A stretch of 64,000 bases of DNA, taken from Polyangiaceae bacterium (GTDB lineage: Bacteria; Myxococcota_A; Polyangia; Polyangiales; Polyangiaceae). Location: NCBI GenBank assembly GCA_015075635.1, contig JABTUA010000001.1:1612001-1676000 (forward strand), in the 5' to 3' direction. The translations under genes and the position numbers were made by a program. Positions 1-11,200 of the stretch are shown in pieces. Each line of letters begins with the position of its first letter. The stretch's first letter is position 1. The notes under the pieces were generated by a model. That model searched no databases. It was given only the letters and a program-made list of their open reading frames with translations, and was not told the DNA's origin.

Positions 1-2
1 GG

Positions 3-659
3 GTGGCGCGCGCAATCACCCCCAAACAGAAGACCTTGCCGCCGAAGCCTGCGGCTGGCCCGGCGCCGAGCGCGTCCGCGGACGTCTCGGAGCCCGCGGT
101 GGTCGAGCTCGGAGAGCGTTACCTCGCCGCGGTGCCGCTCGATCAGAACGGGGTGGCGCTCGGCGAGCCCAAACCGGTCACGCCGAAGAACGCGCACGTG
201 CTGGTGTTCGATTTGGCGCCGGGGGCAGATGGCTCCGCGCTCCTTTCCTGGCGCGACGACGACTCGGCGCCGGGCGCCGAGGAGCGCCGCATCCACCTGG
301 GGAGGGTGCGGGCGGACGGCTCCGTGGAGCGCCACTTGCTCGACGACGAGGGGCCGGGCGTGGGGGCGCCCGCGCTCCTGGTGGACTCGGCGCCGAAGGA
401 CCCGAGCGCGCCGCACGGCTGGCTCTCGCTCGGCAGCGTGAGCGACGCCACCCGCATCGGAGCGGTGAACGCCAGCGCGAGCCTGCTCGACTCCCTCGGG
501 CCCGAGCCCGTCGTGCGCAGCGCGGAGCTGCTCGCGCTCGCGCGGGGCCGCCTGCTCCTGGCGCGTCCGAGGGGGCTCGCGATGGAGCTCAGCGTGGTGG
601 AGTGCAAGCCGGGGCCGGCGCCGGCGCTGGCTGTCGCGCCTCCCGCATCATCCAAGTGA
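3..659 (+). CDS. Hypothetical protein, probably cut by the window edge
   Basis: The reading frame is open from the first bases of the window to a TGA at 657-659. The first possible start is a GTG at base 3, but the first ~30 residues form a Pro/Ala/Lys-rich linker rather than a signal peptide, so this is more likely the C-terminal part of a longer protein. The visible 218 residues resemble a beta-rich extracytoplasmic domain (short strands, conserved Gly/Asp turns, one Cys near the end) and recall the WD/propeller-type repeats of myxobacterial surface proteins, but I recognise no family. The next gene is convergent, 10 bp away. Confidence 0.55.
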   Translation: MARAITPKQKTLPPKPAAGPAPSASADVSEPAVVELGERYLAAVPLDQNGVALGEPKPVTPKNAHVLVFDLAPGADGSALLSWRDDDSAPGAEERRIHLGRVRADGSVERHLLDDEGPGVGAPALLVDSAPKDPSAPHGWLSLGSVSDATRIGAVNASASLLDSLGPEPVVRSAELLALARGRLLLARPRGLAMELSVVECKPGPAPALAVAPPASSK

Positions 660-669
660 GCCGACTGGC

Positions 670-2109
670 TCAGGGCGTCAGCGACAGGTCCGCGGAGAGC
701 AAGTTCGTTCCGGTCGTCGCGTCCCAGCCCGTGGCGTTCGCGAAGCGGATGGCGTACTCCGGGATCTCGCGCAGCGCGGGCGCAGGATCCGGCAGCCGGA
801 GCGCCAGCGAGTAGCTGCCCGGCGGCAGGGACGCTGGCAGGGGCACCGAGACGTCGAAAGCGTGACTGCCGGCGTCGAAGCGCCGCGGATCGACCGGGAG
901 CTTGGCCACGAAGCGGGTCGGGCCATCGAGGATCAGCTCGAGCTCGCGCGCGTGATAGGGCGCGGCGAAGCCGTCGTTGCGGAGCTTCACCGACAGGGGC
1001 AGCGCGCAGCCGGGGCTCGCCGTCTCCGGGAAGGTCGCCGACTCGAGCACCAGGCGATAGCCGAGCCGGCTCGCGATCTCGTCGTAGCAACCCTCGCTCT
1101 GGAAGCGGGCGAGGGCGGCGGGGTGGTAGACCGCGTTCAGGAAGGACCAGCGGAGCTGGCTCATCTCGGGCACGGCGACCTTGCAGGTCGTGCGCGCGGG
1201 GTAGTCCGCGCAGGTCTCGCCACCGATGGGCACGAAGCGCGTGTCCTCTCCGATCAGCGCCTTCCACGCGGCGGCCTGCCCGGACGGGTAGGTGCCCATG
1301 TCGTCGTCGCTGGCCAGGAAGCAGTCGTTGTGATGCCCGAGGCGCGAGACCGGCGTGCCGTCGAAGGCCTGGGCCGCGGTGACGGGACCTCCCGCGTGGT
1401 CGTGCTTGAAGCTCCAGCGGCGCACGAGCACGAACATGTCGGCGGGAGTCGCGGCGAGCAGCGCGTCCAGGATCGCCTTCTTGGCTGCGGCGTCGGTGTC
1501 GAGGCCGTTGCTGCTCGAGTGCCACTCGCCCCACGGACCGATGAAGCCCGCCTCGAGCACCGCGATCACGTCAGCGTGCTGCTTCAAGAGCGGGGCGAGA
1601 GCCTGAATGTGCTCGAGGATCCGCGGCAGCTTCGCGTCGTTGGGAGCCGCCATGTCGTTCCGGTACACGAAGCGCAGGATCACCTTGATCTTGGCGGCGC
1701 GGACCCGGTCGAGGCCCGCGGAGAGCTGGCTCAGGAAGCCGCTCGGGATGGGCGCGTCGAGGTAGTCGAGGAGCGACACGCCGGCGTAGGCCAGCGTGCG
1801 GCCCGCGGCGCGCACCCCCTGGAAGTCGTCGGTCGAGGCGAGATCGACGAAGTCGTGGAAGCCGCGTCCCGGATTCAGCACCTGCTCGCTCGGGCCGAGG
1901 GCGACGAAGGTGTGCAGGGTCGGGGCGCCGGGGCAGGCCGGCGCATCGGCGGAGGCGTCGCCGCCGGAGCCGCCGCCGCCGGCGCTGCCGCCGCTGCCGG
2001 CGCTGCCGCCGCTGCCAGCGGTTCCACCCGTCGCCGCGACCTCGGAGGTGTCGTCCCCACAGGCCGCGGCGAGCGCGAGCGGCACGAAGCAGAGCAGTGC
2101 TCGCGGCAT
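670..2109 (-). CDS. DUF4874/DUF4832-type secreted lipoprotein
   Basis: 479 residues. A short signal peptide ends in a lipobox (LAAAC, Cys about residue 17), followed by a Gly/Ser/Ala-rich linker to about residue 50. The folded part begins with an NPGRGF motif and a TIM-barrel-like region (VILRFVYR; GFIGPWGEWHSSS), features I associate with DUF4874 followed by DUF4832, a pair seen in secreted bacterial proteins presumed to act on carbohydrates. The C-terminal ~120 residues look like a beta-sandwich. Gene order gives no pathway. The catalytic role is unproven; the family call rests on motif memory. Confidence 0.7.
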   Translation of the reverse strand: MPRALLCFVPLALAAACGDDTSEVAATGGTAGSGGSAGSGGSAGGGGSGGDASADAPACPGAPTLHTFVALGPSEQVLNPGRGFHDFVDLASTDDFQGVRAAGRTLAYAGVSLLDYLDAPIPSGFLSQLSAGLDRVRAAKIKVILRFVYRNDMAAPNDAKLPRILEHIQALAPLLKQHADVIAVLEAGFIGPWGEWHSSSNGLDTDAAAKKAILDALLAATPADMFVLVRRWSFKHDHAGGPVTAAQAFDGTPVSRLGHHNDCFLASDDDMGTYPSGQAAAWKALIGEDTRFVPIGGETCADYPARTTCKVAVPEMSQLRWSFLNAVYHPAALARFQSEGCYDEIASRLGYRLVLESATFPETASPGCALPLSVKLRNDGFAAPYHARELELILDGPTRFVAKLPVDPRRFDAGSHAFDVSVPLPASLPPGSYSLALRLPDPAPALREIPEYAIRFANATGWDATTGTNLLSADLSLTP

Positions 2110-2172
2110 GCGCTTCTCAGCTCGCCGCTCCGGCGCGCTCGTTCAGCACCTTCTTGCGCTCCTGCACGGGGC

Positions 2173-3150
2173 TCAGGGCTCGAGCAGACACGAGCCGACG
2201 GTCTGCCGCGCCTCCATGGTGCGGTGAGCCTGCTCTGCTTCGCGGAGCGGCCAGCGCCGGGTGATGTCGATCTTCACGATGCCCCGAGCGACCACGTCGA
2301 ACAGGGCGTTGGCGCTCGCGATCAGCTCCTCGCGCTTGGCCGTGTAGGCCATCAGCGTGGGGCGAGTGAGGTAGAGGGAGCCCTTGGTCGAGAGCAGTTG
2401 CATGTCGAAGGGGTCCGGCTTGCCGGAGGCGTTGCCGAAGCCGACCAGCATGCCGCGCGGGGACAGGCAGTCGAGGGAGCCCAGGAAGGTGCTCTTCCCG
2501 ACGGAGTCGAATACCACCGGCACGCCGGCGCCGCCGGTCAGCTCGCGCACGCGCTTCGGGAAGTCTTCCTCCGTGTACACGATGGTGTGCGCGCAGCCGT
2601 GGGCCCGGGCCAGCTCCGCCTTCTCGCGGGAGCCGACGGTGCCGATGACGGTGACGCCGAGGTGACGGAGCCACTGGCAGGCGATGAGACCCACTCCGCC
2701 CGCCGCGGCGTGGAACAAGACGGTCTCGCCGCTCCGCACCGGCCGGCAGCGTTGCGTGAGGTACTCGACGGTCATGCCCTTGAGCATCATCGCGGCGGCC
2801 TGCTCGTCGGACACCGACGGCGGGACGTGCACCAGGCGATCGGCGGGGATCAGGCGCGCCTCGGCGTAGGCTCCCGGCGGACCGCCGGCGTACGCCACGC
2901 GATCGCCGACCTTCACCTCGGTCACGCCCGGCCCGATGCTCTCGACCACGCCGGCCGCTTCCATGCCGATGCCGTGGGGCAGGGCGGGGAGGGGATACAA
3001 GCCGCTCCGGTGATAGGTGTCGATGAAGTTCAGCCCGATGGCGCGGTGGCGCACCAGCGCCTGACCCGGTCCCGGCTCGGGCAGCGCGACCTCGTCGAGC
3101 GAGAGCACCTCGGGCCCGCCGGTTTGGTGGATGCGGATGGTCTTGGGCAT
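2173..3150 (-). CDS. qor: NADPH:quinone oxidoreductase (zinc-independent MDR family)
   Basis: 325 residues, the usual length for QOR enzymes, which reduce quinones with NADPH in the cytoplasm. The N-terminal GroES-like domain has the NFIDTYHRSGLYP signature and lacks the zinc ligands of alcohol dehydrogenases. The Rossmann domain carries AAAGGVGL at residues 148-155 for NADPH. The ATG start gives a standard N-terminus (MPKTIRIHQTGGPEVL). It lies 63 bp upstream of the DUF4832-type gene on the same strand, without evident functional linkage. Confidence 0.93.
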   Translation of the reverse strand: MPKTIRIHQTGGPEVLSLDEVALPEPGPGQALVRHRAIGLNFIDTYHRSGLYPLPALPHGIGMEAAGVVESIGPGVTEVKVGDRVAYAGGPPGAYAEARLIPADRLVHVPPSVSDEQAAAMMLKGMTVEYLTQRCRPVRSGETVLFHAAAGGVGLIACQWLRHLGVTVIGTVGSREKAELARAHGCAHTIVYTEEDFPKRVRELTGGAGVPVVFDSVGKSTFLGSLDCLSPRGMLVGFGNASGKPDPFDMQLLSTKGSLYLTRPTLMAYTAKREELIASANALFDVVARGIVKIDITRRWPLREAEQAHRTMEARQTVGSCLLEP

Positions 3151-3407
3151 GGCGGGGAGCTTAGGGCAGGGGCTGGTTCACGTCACCCGCGCAGGGAGCG
3201 CGCCATTGCGCTCGTTCTCTACTCGTCGGCGTCCGGCCAGTAGTCGAGTAGGTGCGACCGCGGTTGCGAGCGCATGCTGCTCACCGTGCGAGCGTAGCTC
3301 ACCGCTCCATCATCTGCGACACGAGACGCGATCATGGCACTTCGCCTCGTCCGGGCCGCGAAAGGTCTAGTGGCTACGGACCTCCAACGGGGTGTATATT
3401 GGTGAGT

Positions 3408-4628
3408 ATGGTCGTGAGCTGGCTGCGCGTGTCGTCGCTGTTGGTGCCGCTCGCCGTCGCGTTTGCCTGCACCTCCACCACGGAGCACTCGAAGACGGGA
3501 GCCGGGGGCGCCGGCGCCGGCGGTACCAGCGGCGCCAGCGGCGCATCGAGCAGCGCTGGCGCGAGCGGAGGAGCGGCGGGCACGCCGCCGTGCAACGACG
3601 GCGGTGTCCTCACGGACGAGAACAACTGCGGCTCGTGCGGCCATTCCTGCCTGGGAGGAGGATGCGTGGCCGGCAAGTGTCAGCCCGCGGTGGTCTTCTC
3701 CAAGCCGGGCTCGAGCTCGACCTCGGGCACTCTGGGTCCGCTGGTCGCCGACGGTCTTCACTTGTTCGTCGGGGACTCCGGAGATCTGGGGAAGTCGGTG
3801 CTGACGGGGGCGTTGTGGGTCATGGACCTCGACGGCAAGAACTTCGAGCGTCTCGACCCTGGCGGGTCCACGGAGGTCGTCGCCCTCGCGAGCGACTCGA
3901 CCACCGTCTACTGGACGTCGGCCGAAGGGGAGCTCAAGGCGGTCAACAAGGAGGGTGGGGCGGTCTCGTCGCTCGTCAGTGACCCGGTGACGATGCACGG
4001 AGTCGCGGTGTCCGGGAAGCATGCCTTCTACGTCGGTGGCACCACCGTGAAGCAGGTGTACCTGGTCGGCAACAAGAGCTGGCCGCTGACCGGACCGCTC
4101 CCGAATCCCCGCGCGCTCGCCGTGAGCGGCGGCGCTCTCTACCTCACCACGATGGGAAACGGCCCCGGGTTCCTGGATGGCACCGTCAGCCGAATCGCGG
4201 TCGACCTGGGCGACTCGCCCAGCCCAACGCTGAAGACCGTCGAGCCCCTCGTGTTGGATCAGTTCTCGCCGGGGCCCCTGGCCACCGACGCGACCCACGT
4301 CTATTGGAGCACCGCGGAGGGCGACATCCATCGAATGGCGTTCGTCGGGGCTGCGCCGGAGTACGTCGCAAAAGCGACCGATGCCGCCGATCAAGCGCCC
4401 CAGGCCATCGCCGTCGATGAGGCTCACGTGTACTGGACGAGCTGGGGGGCCTGCGTCACGACCGGCTGCACCATCCAGGGCCGCGTGCAGCGCGCGCCCA
4501 AAGCCGGCGGGTCGAAGAAAGAGGTGCTCGCCGAGGGCGAGATGCTGCCCACGGGTATCGCGGTCGCCCAAGGCGCGGTGTACTGGACGAACTGGTGGTT
4601 CGCCTCGGTGTCCCGCCTCGCGCTCTGA
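3408..4628 (+). CDS. Lipoprotein with beta-propeller-like repeats
   Basis: 406 residues from the ATG at 3408, chosen because it puts a hydrophobic signal peptide and lipobox (VAFAC, Cys about residue 21) at the N-terminus; the frame is open further upstream but that part is not signal-like. A Gly/Ala/Ser linker is followed by a Cys-rich CGSCGHSC segment, then repeats with recurrent VYWT/VYWS and ALAV motifs, as in DUF5050/NHL-type propellers of myxobacterial lipoproteins. It is probably an outer-membrane-anchored binding protein; the ligand is unknown. A hairpin-rich repeat array begins 20 bp after the stop codon. Confidence 0.8.
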   Translation: MVVSWLRVSSLLVPLAVAFACTSTTEHSKTGAGGAGAGGTSGASGASSSAGASGGAAGTPPCNDGGVLTDENNCGSCGHSCLGGGCVAGKCQPAVVFSKPGSSSTSGTLGPLVADGLHLFVGDSGDLGKSVLTGALWVMDLDGKNFERLDPGGSTEVVALASDSTTVYWTSAEGELKAVNKEGGAVSSLVSDPVTMHGVAVSGKHAFYVGGTTVKQVYLVGNKSWPLTGPLPNPRALAVSGGALYLTTMGNGPGFLDGTVSRIAVDLGDSPSPTLKTVEPLVLDQFSPGPLATDATHVYWSTAEGDIHRMAFVGAAPEYVAKATDAADQAPQAIAVDEAHVYWTSWGACVTTGCTIQGRVQRAPKAGGSKKEVLAEGEMLPTGIAVAQGAVYWTNWWFASVSRLAL

Positions 4629-4647
4629 AGACCTGACGGGTGAGCCA

Positions 4648-5330
4648 GCCGCGAAGCGGCGCGGCCGCGCGAGCGGCCCCGGGATCACCTCCCGGGTCTT
4701 GCCACGGTCAGATCACGATCCGTCAAAGAGGCGTGGCGCCCGAGAATACTGGCGAGGCCAGCGCGGGCATGTTGCAGGTGGGAAGAGCCGCCAGGCGGTG
4801 ACACGTGCGCGAGCGAGAATGAGAAATTCTCCGCCGCGAAGCGGCGCGGCCGCGCGAGCGGCCCCGGGATCACCTCCCGGGTCTTGCCACGCTCAGATCA
4901 CGATCCGCCAAAGAGGCGTGGCGCCCGAGATTACTGGCGAGGCCAGCGCGGGCATGTTGCAGGTGGGAAGAGCCGCCAGGCGGTGACACGTGCGCGAGCG
5001 AGAATGAGAAGTTCTCCGCCGCGAAGCGGCGCGGCCGCGCGAGCGGCCTCCGCCACTACGTCGTGGGTCTGGCCAAGATCAGATCACGATCGGCCACTGA
5101 GACCCAGACGCCCGCGAATACTGGCGAGGCCAGCGCCGGCATGTTGCAGGTGGGAAGAGCCGCCAGGCGCTGACACGTGCGCGAGCGAGAATGAGAAATT
5201 CTCCGCCGCGAAGCGGCGCGGCCGCGCGAGCGGCCTCCGGCACAGCATCTTGGATCTTGCCAAGATCAGATCCCGATCGGCCACTGAGACCCAGACGCAC
5301 GAGAATACTGGCGAGGCCAGCGCCGGCATG
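4648..5330 (+). repeat. Tandem array of a hairpin-rich ~185-bp repeat (3 full units plus a partial fourth)
   Basis: Units start at 4648, 4833, 5018 and 5205; the last stops at about 5330. Units 1 and 2 differ at only about four bases; units 3 and 4 diverge from them in the first half. Each unit contains GCCGC-GAA-GCGGC, then GGCCGC-GCGA-GCGGCC (a GNRA-type loop), a near-invariant core TCAGATCACGATC (4708, 4893, 5079; one change at 5266), and CTGGC-GAG-GCCAG. Units 1 and 2 add CCCGGGA/TCCCGGG. No frame looks like a protein. The array fills a convergent intergenic region and is read in the direction of the preceding gene. A diverged copy lies at 41531-41635. It may be an RNA structure, a REP-like element or a bidirectional terminator. 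Confidence 0.9.
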
Positions 5331-5385
5331 CATCAGCGAGCCACGATCGCCTGACGCCAGTGCAGGCGTGATCGCAAACGAAAAT

Positions 5386-6497
5386 TCAAACATAAGGATT
5401 CCAGCACGCCACGCGGTGATGGCTGCCCTTCTCAATCTCCTGCAAAGGCGGGCTCTCGACGTCGCACTTGCCCTTCTCCGCCCTGGGGCAGCGCGGGTGG
5501 AAGCTACAGCCGGTCGGTGGATCGATGGGGCTCGGGACGTCGCCCTCGAGCAAGATGCGCAGGCGGCGGCGGGCCGGATCGGGGACCGGGATGGCCGAGA
5601 GCAGCGCGCGCGTGTAAGGATGGTGGCGCTTTTCGTAGAGCGTGGCGGCCCGGGCGACCTCGACGATCTTGCCGAGGTACATCACGGCGACGCGCCGGCT
5701 CACGTATTCGACCACCTTGAGGTCGTGGGAGATGAACAGGTACGAGAGCTTGTACTCGTCCTGTAGGTCGAGCAGCAGGTTGACGATCTGCGCCTGGATC
5801 GACACGTCCAGGGCGCTGATGGGCTCGTCGCAGACGATGAAGTCCGGCTCGACGGCGAGCGCCCGGGCGATGCCGATGCGCTGGCGCTGGCCGCCGCTGA
5901 ACTCGTGGGGGTAGCGGTGCATCGCTTCGGGCCGGAGGCCCACCCGCGTGAGCAGGGCCTCGACCTTGGCCTCTTCCTCCGAGCGCGAGCTCGCCAGCTT
6001 GTGGATGCTGAGCGCCTCTCCCACGATGGCGCGGACGGTCATGCGTGGGTTCAGCGACGAGTACGGATCCTGGAAGATGATCTGCATGCGCCGCCGGAGC
6101 GGGCGCAGCTGGGCCTGGGAGAGCGGCGTGATGTCCTTCTGGTCGAAGACGATGCGGCCGAAGGTCGGCTCGATCAGGCGCAGCACGGTGCGGCCCAGCG
6201 TGCTCTTGCCGCAGCCGCTCTCCCCCACCAGGCCGAGCGTCTCGCCGGAGCGCACGTAGAAGGTCACGCCGTCCACCGCGCGCACCAGCTTGGTGCGGCC
6301 GAGCAGGCCCTTCCTGACCGGGAAGAACTTCGCCAGGCGCTCGACCTGGAGCAGCGTCTTCTTCTTCTCGCGCGGCGCCTCCGCGGCGTCGGGTGCCCCG
6401 GCCACCGCCGCAGCCGCTTCTTCCGCCGGCGGCTCCCAGAGCGCAGCGCTCCCGAGCTCGTCGTTACCGCCGTTCTTCTCCTTGTCGTCGGGCTCGC

Positions 6498-6501
<4 letters not shown>
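5386..6501 (-). CDS. Oligopeptide/dipeptide ABC transporter ATPase, OppF-type
   Basis: 371 residues. An Ala/Glu-rich N-terminal extension (residues 1-45) precedes a standard ATPase: Walker [10 protein letters not shown] at 93-101, Q-loop ([10 protein letters not shown]), signature FSGGQRQR and Walker [12 protein letters not shown]. The C-terminal oligopeptide-type domain includes the [10 protein letters not shown] Cys motif found in Opp/Dpp ATPases, some of which bind an Fe-S cluster. It follows the OppD-type ATPase with a 4-bp overlap, so the two probably form the heterodimeric motor of a peptide importer. No permease is adjacent; candidates lie at 39660-41461. The substrate cannot be told. 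Confidence 0.9.
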
Positions 6502-7508
<1,007 letters not shown>

Positions 7509-7546
7509 CGCCGGGACGTTAGAGCGACTTCATCGCCGATGGAACC

Positions 7547-8194
7547 TCACCTCACGTAAATCTCCAGGCGCGGGCTCCTTCCGCCGCTCGTGCCGGTCGC
7601 GAAGCTCGCGCCGGCGCTGTCGCCGGAGCCGGCGCGGAGCGCGATCCCGTGGTCGCTTCCGGCGTTTTCGGCGAGGTGAGTCACCAGCGCCGTCACGTCG
7701 ACGCGCAGCGGGCTCGGGGGCGTGGAGCGCGCGAGGCCGCGGCTGCGCGGCGGGCCGAGCTCGGGCTGCTCGATCCGGGTGAGGGAGCTCGGCTCCCAGC
7801 GCTCTCGCACGCGCCACACGTCCACGGCGACGTCCTCGGCGCTGCCGAAGGTCGCCGGCATCGGCTCGAGGATCAGGAACGCGGCTTCGATGCGCCGCTT
7901 GTGGCGCCAGACCGGCGGGAACTTCAGGTACAGCGTCGAGGTGCCGTTCGCGCCGCCGCCGAAGGTGACCGCAGCCGGCAGCTCGCCGGGCTCGGTCGCG
8001 GCGTTGCCCACCACGGCCATCTGCTCGGGCTCGAGCACCAAGCGGTGGCTATCCGCGGGCACCGGATCGCCGCCGGCGACCACGCAGCGGTTGGCCAGGC
8101 ACTCCTGACCCTCGGGGCAGACGCCGGCGGAGGCGCAGGGCTCCGGCCCGCGGGAGCATGCGGCAGCGAGGGCGAGCAGGCAGAGGGACCTCAT
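7547..8194 (-). CDS. Lipoprotein with DNRLRE-like beta domain
   Basis: 215 residues from the ATG at 8194, chosen because it opens with a signal peptide and lipobox (LAAAC, about residue 13). A small Cys-containing segment (CASAGVCPEGQECLANRC) follows, as in many myxobacterial lipoproteins. The rest resembles a DNRLRE/disaggregatase-related domain: STLYLKFPPV, AFLILEPM, VDVWRVRERW and a final VDVTALV...GIALRA pattern. These domains usually sit on extracellular surface proteins; the ligand is unknown. Located 38 bp upstream of the OppD-type gene on the same strand. Confidence 0.65.
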   Translation of the reverse strand: MRSLCLLALAAACSRGPEPCASAGVCPEGQECLANRCVVAGGDPVPADSHRLVLEPEQMAVVGNAATEPGELPAAVTFGGGANGTSTLYLKFPPVWRHKRRIEAAFLILEPMPATFGSAEDVAVDVWRVRERWEPSSLTRIEQPELGPPRSRGLARSTPPSPLRVDVTALVTHLAENAGSDHGIALRAGSGDSAGASFATGTSGGRSPRLEIYVR

Positions 8195-8263
8195 GCGAGC
8201 GCCGGGGATAGTAGCCCCGTGTTGCGCGCTTTGGCGTCCGAGAATGCCCGGCGGGGTTCGCAT

Positions 8264-11200
8264 CTACTTCCGTCGTCCGCGCCGGCGTGCCAGCAGGATC
8301 TCGGCGGCGCTCATCTGACGGGAGGAAGCTGGCCCCGCCGCAGGCTCGGCGCCGGCCTGGGCCGCGTGCGCCGGTGGCGGGGCGACGACCGGTCGCGGGG
8401 CAGGGGTCGCGTGGCCGAAGCGAGGCACGCTGGGGGGGGCGGCGTCGGTCGTGACGCGGGGGTGCGGGAGCTCCGCACCGCGCTCGTGCTTGCGCTCCCG
8501 AAGCGCGCCCAGCGTGCTGGTGGCTGCTCGGGACTCTTCCGCGCGCGCTTCGGCCGCGGCCTGGGTGCGCGCCTCCCGCGCGCGCGCCCGCGCCCGCCAC
8601 CGGGCCGGGAGCGAGCTCAGGCGCTCCGGCAAGGCGAGCTTGCGCGCGCCGACCCCGAACAGCAGCGCGAGCGCGGCGAGGAGCAAGAGCGGCGGAGTCA
8701 GGCTGGTGTAGGCGAAGCGCTTGACGCTGCGCTCCTTGAAGATGCCGGCGAGCGTGTCGCGGACCTGTCCGCCGGTGATCTCGGCGACGCGGGTCAGCAG
8801 GCCGCGGTCGGTGCCCGTCGGCCGAAGCTCTTCGCCGGCGCTCAGCACCGCCCCGGTGGTCGCGACGGCGTCGCCGGCGATCTCGTCGATTGCCGTCGCG
8901 ATGTAGGCGCCCGGGCGCGAGAGCGGGATGGTCGCGGCGTAGGCGCCGGCGCCCACGGCCTCGAGGGGGATCTCGCGCTGGAACCCGTCGGGACCCGCCA
9001 CGCGGGCCTTGAGCCGGCGGAAGCTCTCGGCGCGCCCGTCGTCGCCGACCAGGTTCGCTCGCACGTGCAGCTCGCCGCCGGCCGCGTCGGCTTCGAGGCG
9101 CACTCGCGGGTCGTCCGCGCGTCGAGTCAGATCGCGCGCGAGCTGGCCGAACAGACGCGACGCCTCCGGCGACGAGGTCCAGGCGCGGCCCCAGCGGTCC
9201 TTGTAGTCGCTGGTGAAGGCCCCAGCGCGGCCGATGCCGATCGACCAGGTGGCCAGGATGGGATCCCCCTCGGGGCCCCTGAGGTGGACCTGCGCGCGCC
9301 CCTTCGGGATCGTGACCACGTAGCCGGTGAGCACCGGGAGCGCGCCGAGGTCGATGCCTCGGGTGGCAGCGCCGGGCGAGGCCGGCTCCGCCTTGAAGGT
9401 GGTCTCGTTGATCGAGCTCTTGGCGGCGAGCACGGTCTCTTGAGCGAAGATGCTGGGGAGCCGGCCCGCGTCCTCGACCAGGTAGAAGCGCCCGTCGCCG
9501 AGGCGCGCCATCTTCTCGAGATCCGCCGTGTCGGAGCCGCGGCCCAGGGAGATGACGCTGGTGGTGATGCCGCGGGACTTCGCCCCCGCGACCAGGCCGA
9601 AGGCCCCCGCGCGCTCCTCGGCGTCGGAGCCGTCCGCGAACAGGAGCAGGTGCTTGAGGTTCACTTTCTCGCGATCGAGGGCGGCGTAGGCGGCTTGCAG
9701 GGTGAGGTCCACGTAGATGCCGCCGCCGCCGGGCCCCACGGCGCGGATGGCCTTGCTGATGGCCGCCTTGTCCGTGAGCGGCCCGAGCGGGACGGTCCAG
9801 CTGACCACGGTGTCCACGTGCATGACTCCGAGCCGATCGCCCGTGCCCAGGAGCTCCGCCGAGCGCGCGGCCGCCTCGTTGGCGAGCTCGAGCTTGGTGT
9901 GCTTCCCTGCGCGCATCGCCATCGAGCCGGAGTAGTCGATGGCGATCACCTCCGCGAGGCTCGCGCGCCGGCGCTCCTGCTTCAGGTCGAAGGAGACCGG
10001 GCTGACCTCCTCGATGGGGGTCTTGCCGTAGCCGCCCGGCCCGAGGGACTTGTCACCTCCCATCAGGAGCAGGCCCCCGCCCAGATCGCGCACGTAGCTG
10101 GCGAGGGCGTCGATCTGGGTCGGGGACAGATCGGGCGCCGGGATGTCGGAGAGCACCAGCACGTCGTAGGAGGCGAAGCCCGCGATGTCGGCGGGAACGC
10201 TGCTCGGGCCGACGCTGTCCACGCGGAAGGCAGCCGCCTCGAGCGCGCGGATCATGGCTCCGGCGAGCTTGGGATCGCGCTCCATCACCAGGGCCGCGGC
10301 CTGGCCGCGGACGCGCACGAAGGTGGACCCGGTGTTGTCCTCGGGCCGCACGTCGAGCTTCGGATCGAGCGCGGTGATCTCGACGTCGTAGCGGTGCAGG
10401 CCCGGTCCCGGCGCCTGCTCCCGGAGGCGCAGCACGTCCTCGCCGGCGGCGACCTTGGCGTTGCCCTTCCGGAGCAGCTGTCCGTCGCGGAAAATGCGTA
10501 GCTCGAGCGGCGTCTCGGCGCTGGCGGAGGTCACGATCCGCATCTCGATGGTCTCCCCTTCGCTGGCCCGGGGGGGCATGCGCAGCGCGGCGACGCGCAC
10601 GTCGGGGACCTTGGACTGGTCGAGGGGCACCGCGTCGACCGGGATGCCGGCGGCGACGGCGGCGGCGGCGGCTTCGAGCGGATCGCCCCGGGTCGACACG
10701 CCGTCGCTCAGCACCACGATGCGCGCGGCGGAGTCTGCCGGGACCTCGGCCAGAGCACGGCGGATGGCTCCGGCGATGTCGGTGCCGTCGCGCCCGAGCT
10801 CGACCTTTTGGGGCGCCGGCAGGCGGCTCCGAGGCCTGAGCGGGTCCTCGACCGCGGCCTCGGCGGCGAAGGCGAGGGTCCCGATGCGGTCGTCGTCACG
10901 CATGCCGAGCTCGGCGATCTGGAGCTCGCTTCGGACCCGCGCGTCGGCGTCCGGGACGAGGTCGATGCTGCGGCTGCGGTCGATGACCACCAGGATGGCG
11001 AGGCGATCGAGGGGCTTGCCGAGCTCCGCGCCGGACACCGCGAAGGCCGCAGCGAGCGCAGAAAACCCAATCAGGAGCTCGGTGAGCGTGCGGCGGGCGG
11101 CGCCCTGGCGCGGCGACAAGCCGAGCAGCCGGTGAGCGATCGCGGCGACCACGACGGCCGCCGGCAGGGCCAAGAGGGGGCGCTCGAACCGGACGTAGTG

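Noticed and set aside
862-3243. Long plus-strand open frame opposite the DUF4832-type and qor genes
   Set aside because: Its translation is Arg/Ala/Gly/His-rich and without motifs, and lies antisense to two well-supported genes; long antisense frames are expected at this GC content.
4648-5330. CRISPR array
   Set aside because: Units are about 185 bp with no short repeat/variable spacer pattern, and no cas genes are present.
7649-10501. 950-codon plus-strand open frame
   Set aside because: Antisense shadow of the double-VWA gene; low-complexity Arg/Ala/Gly/Glu translation.
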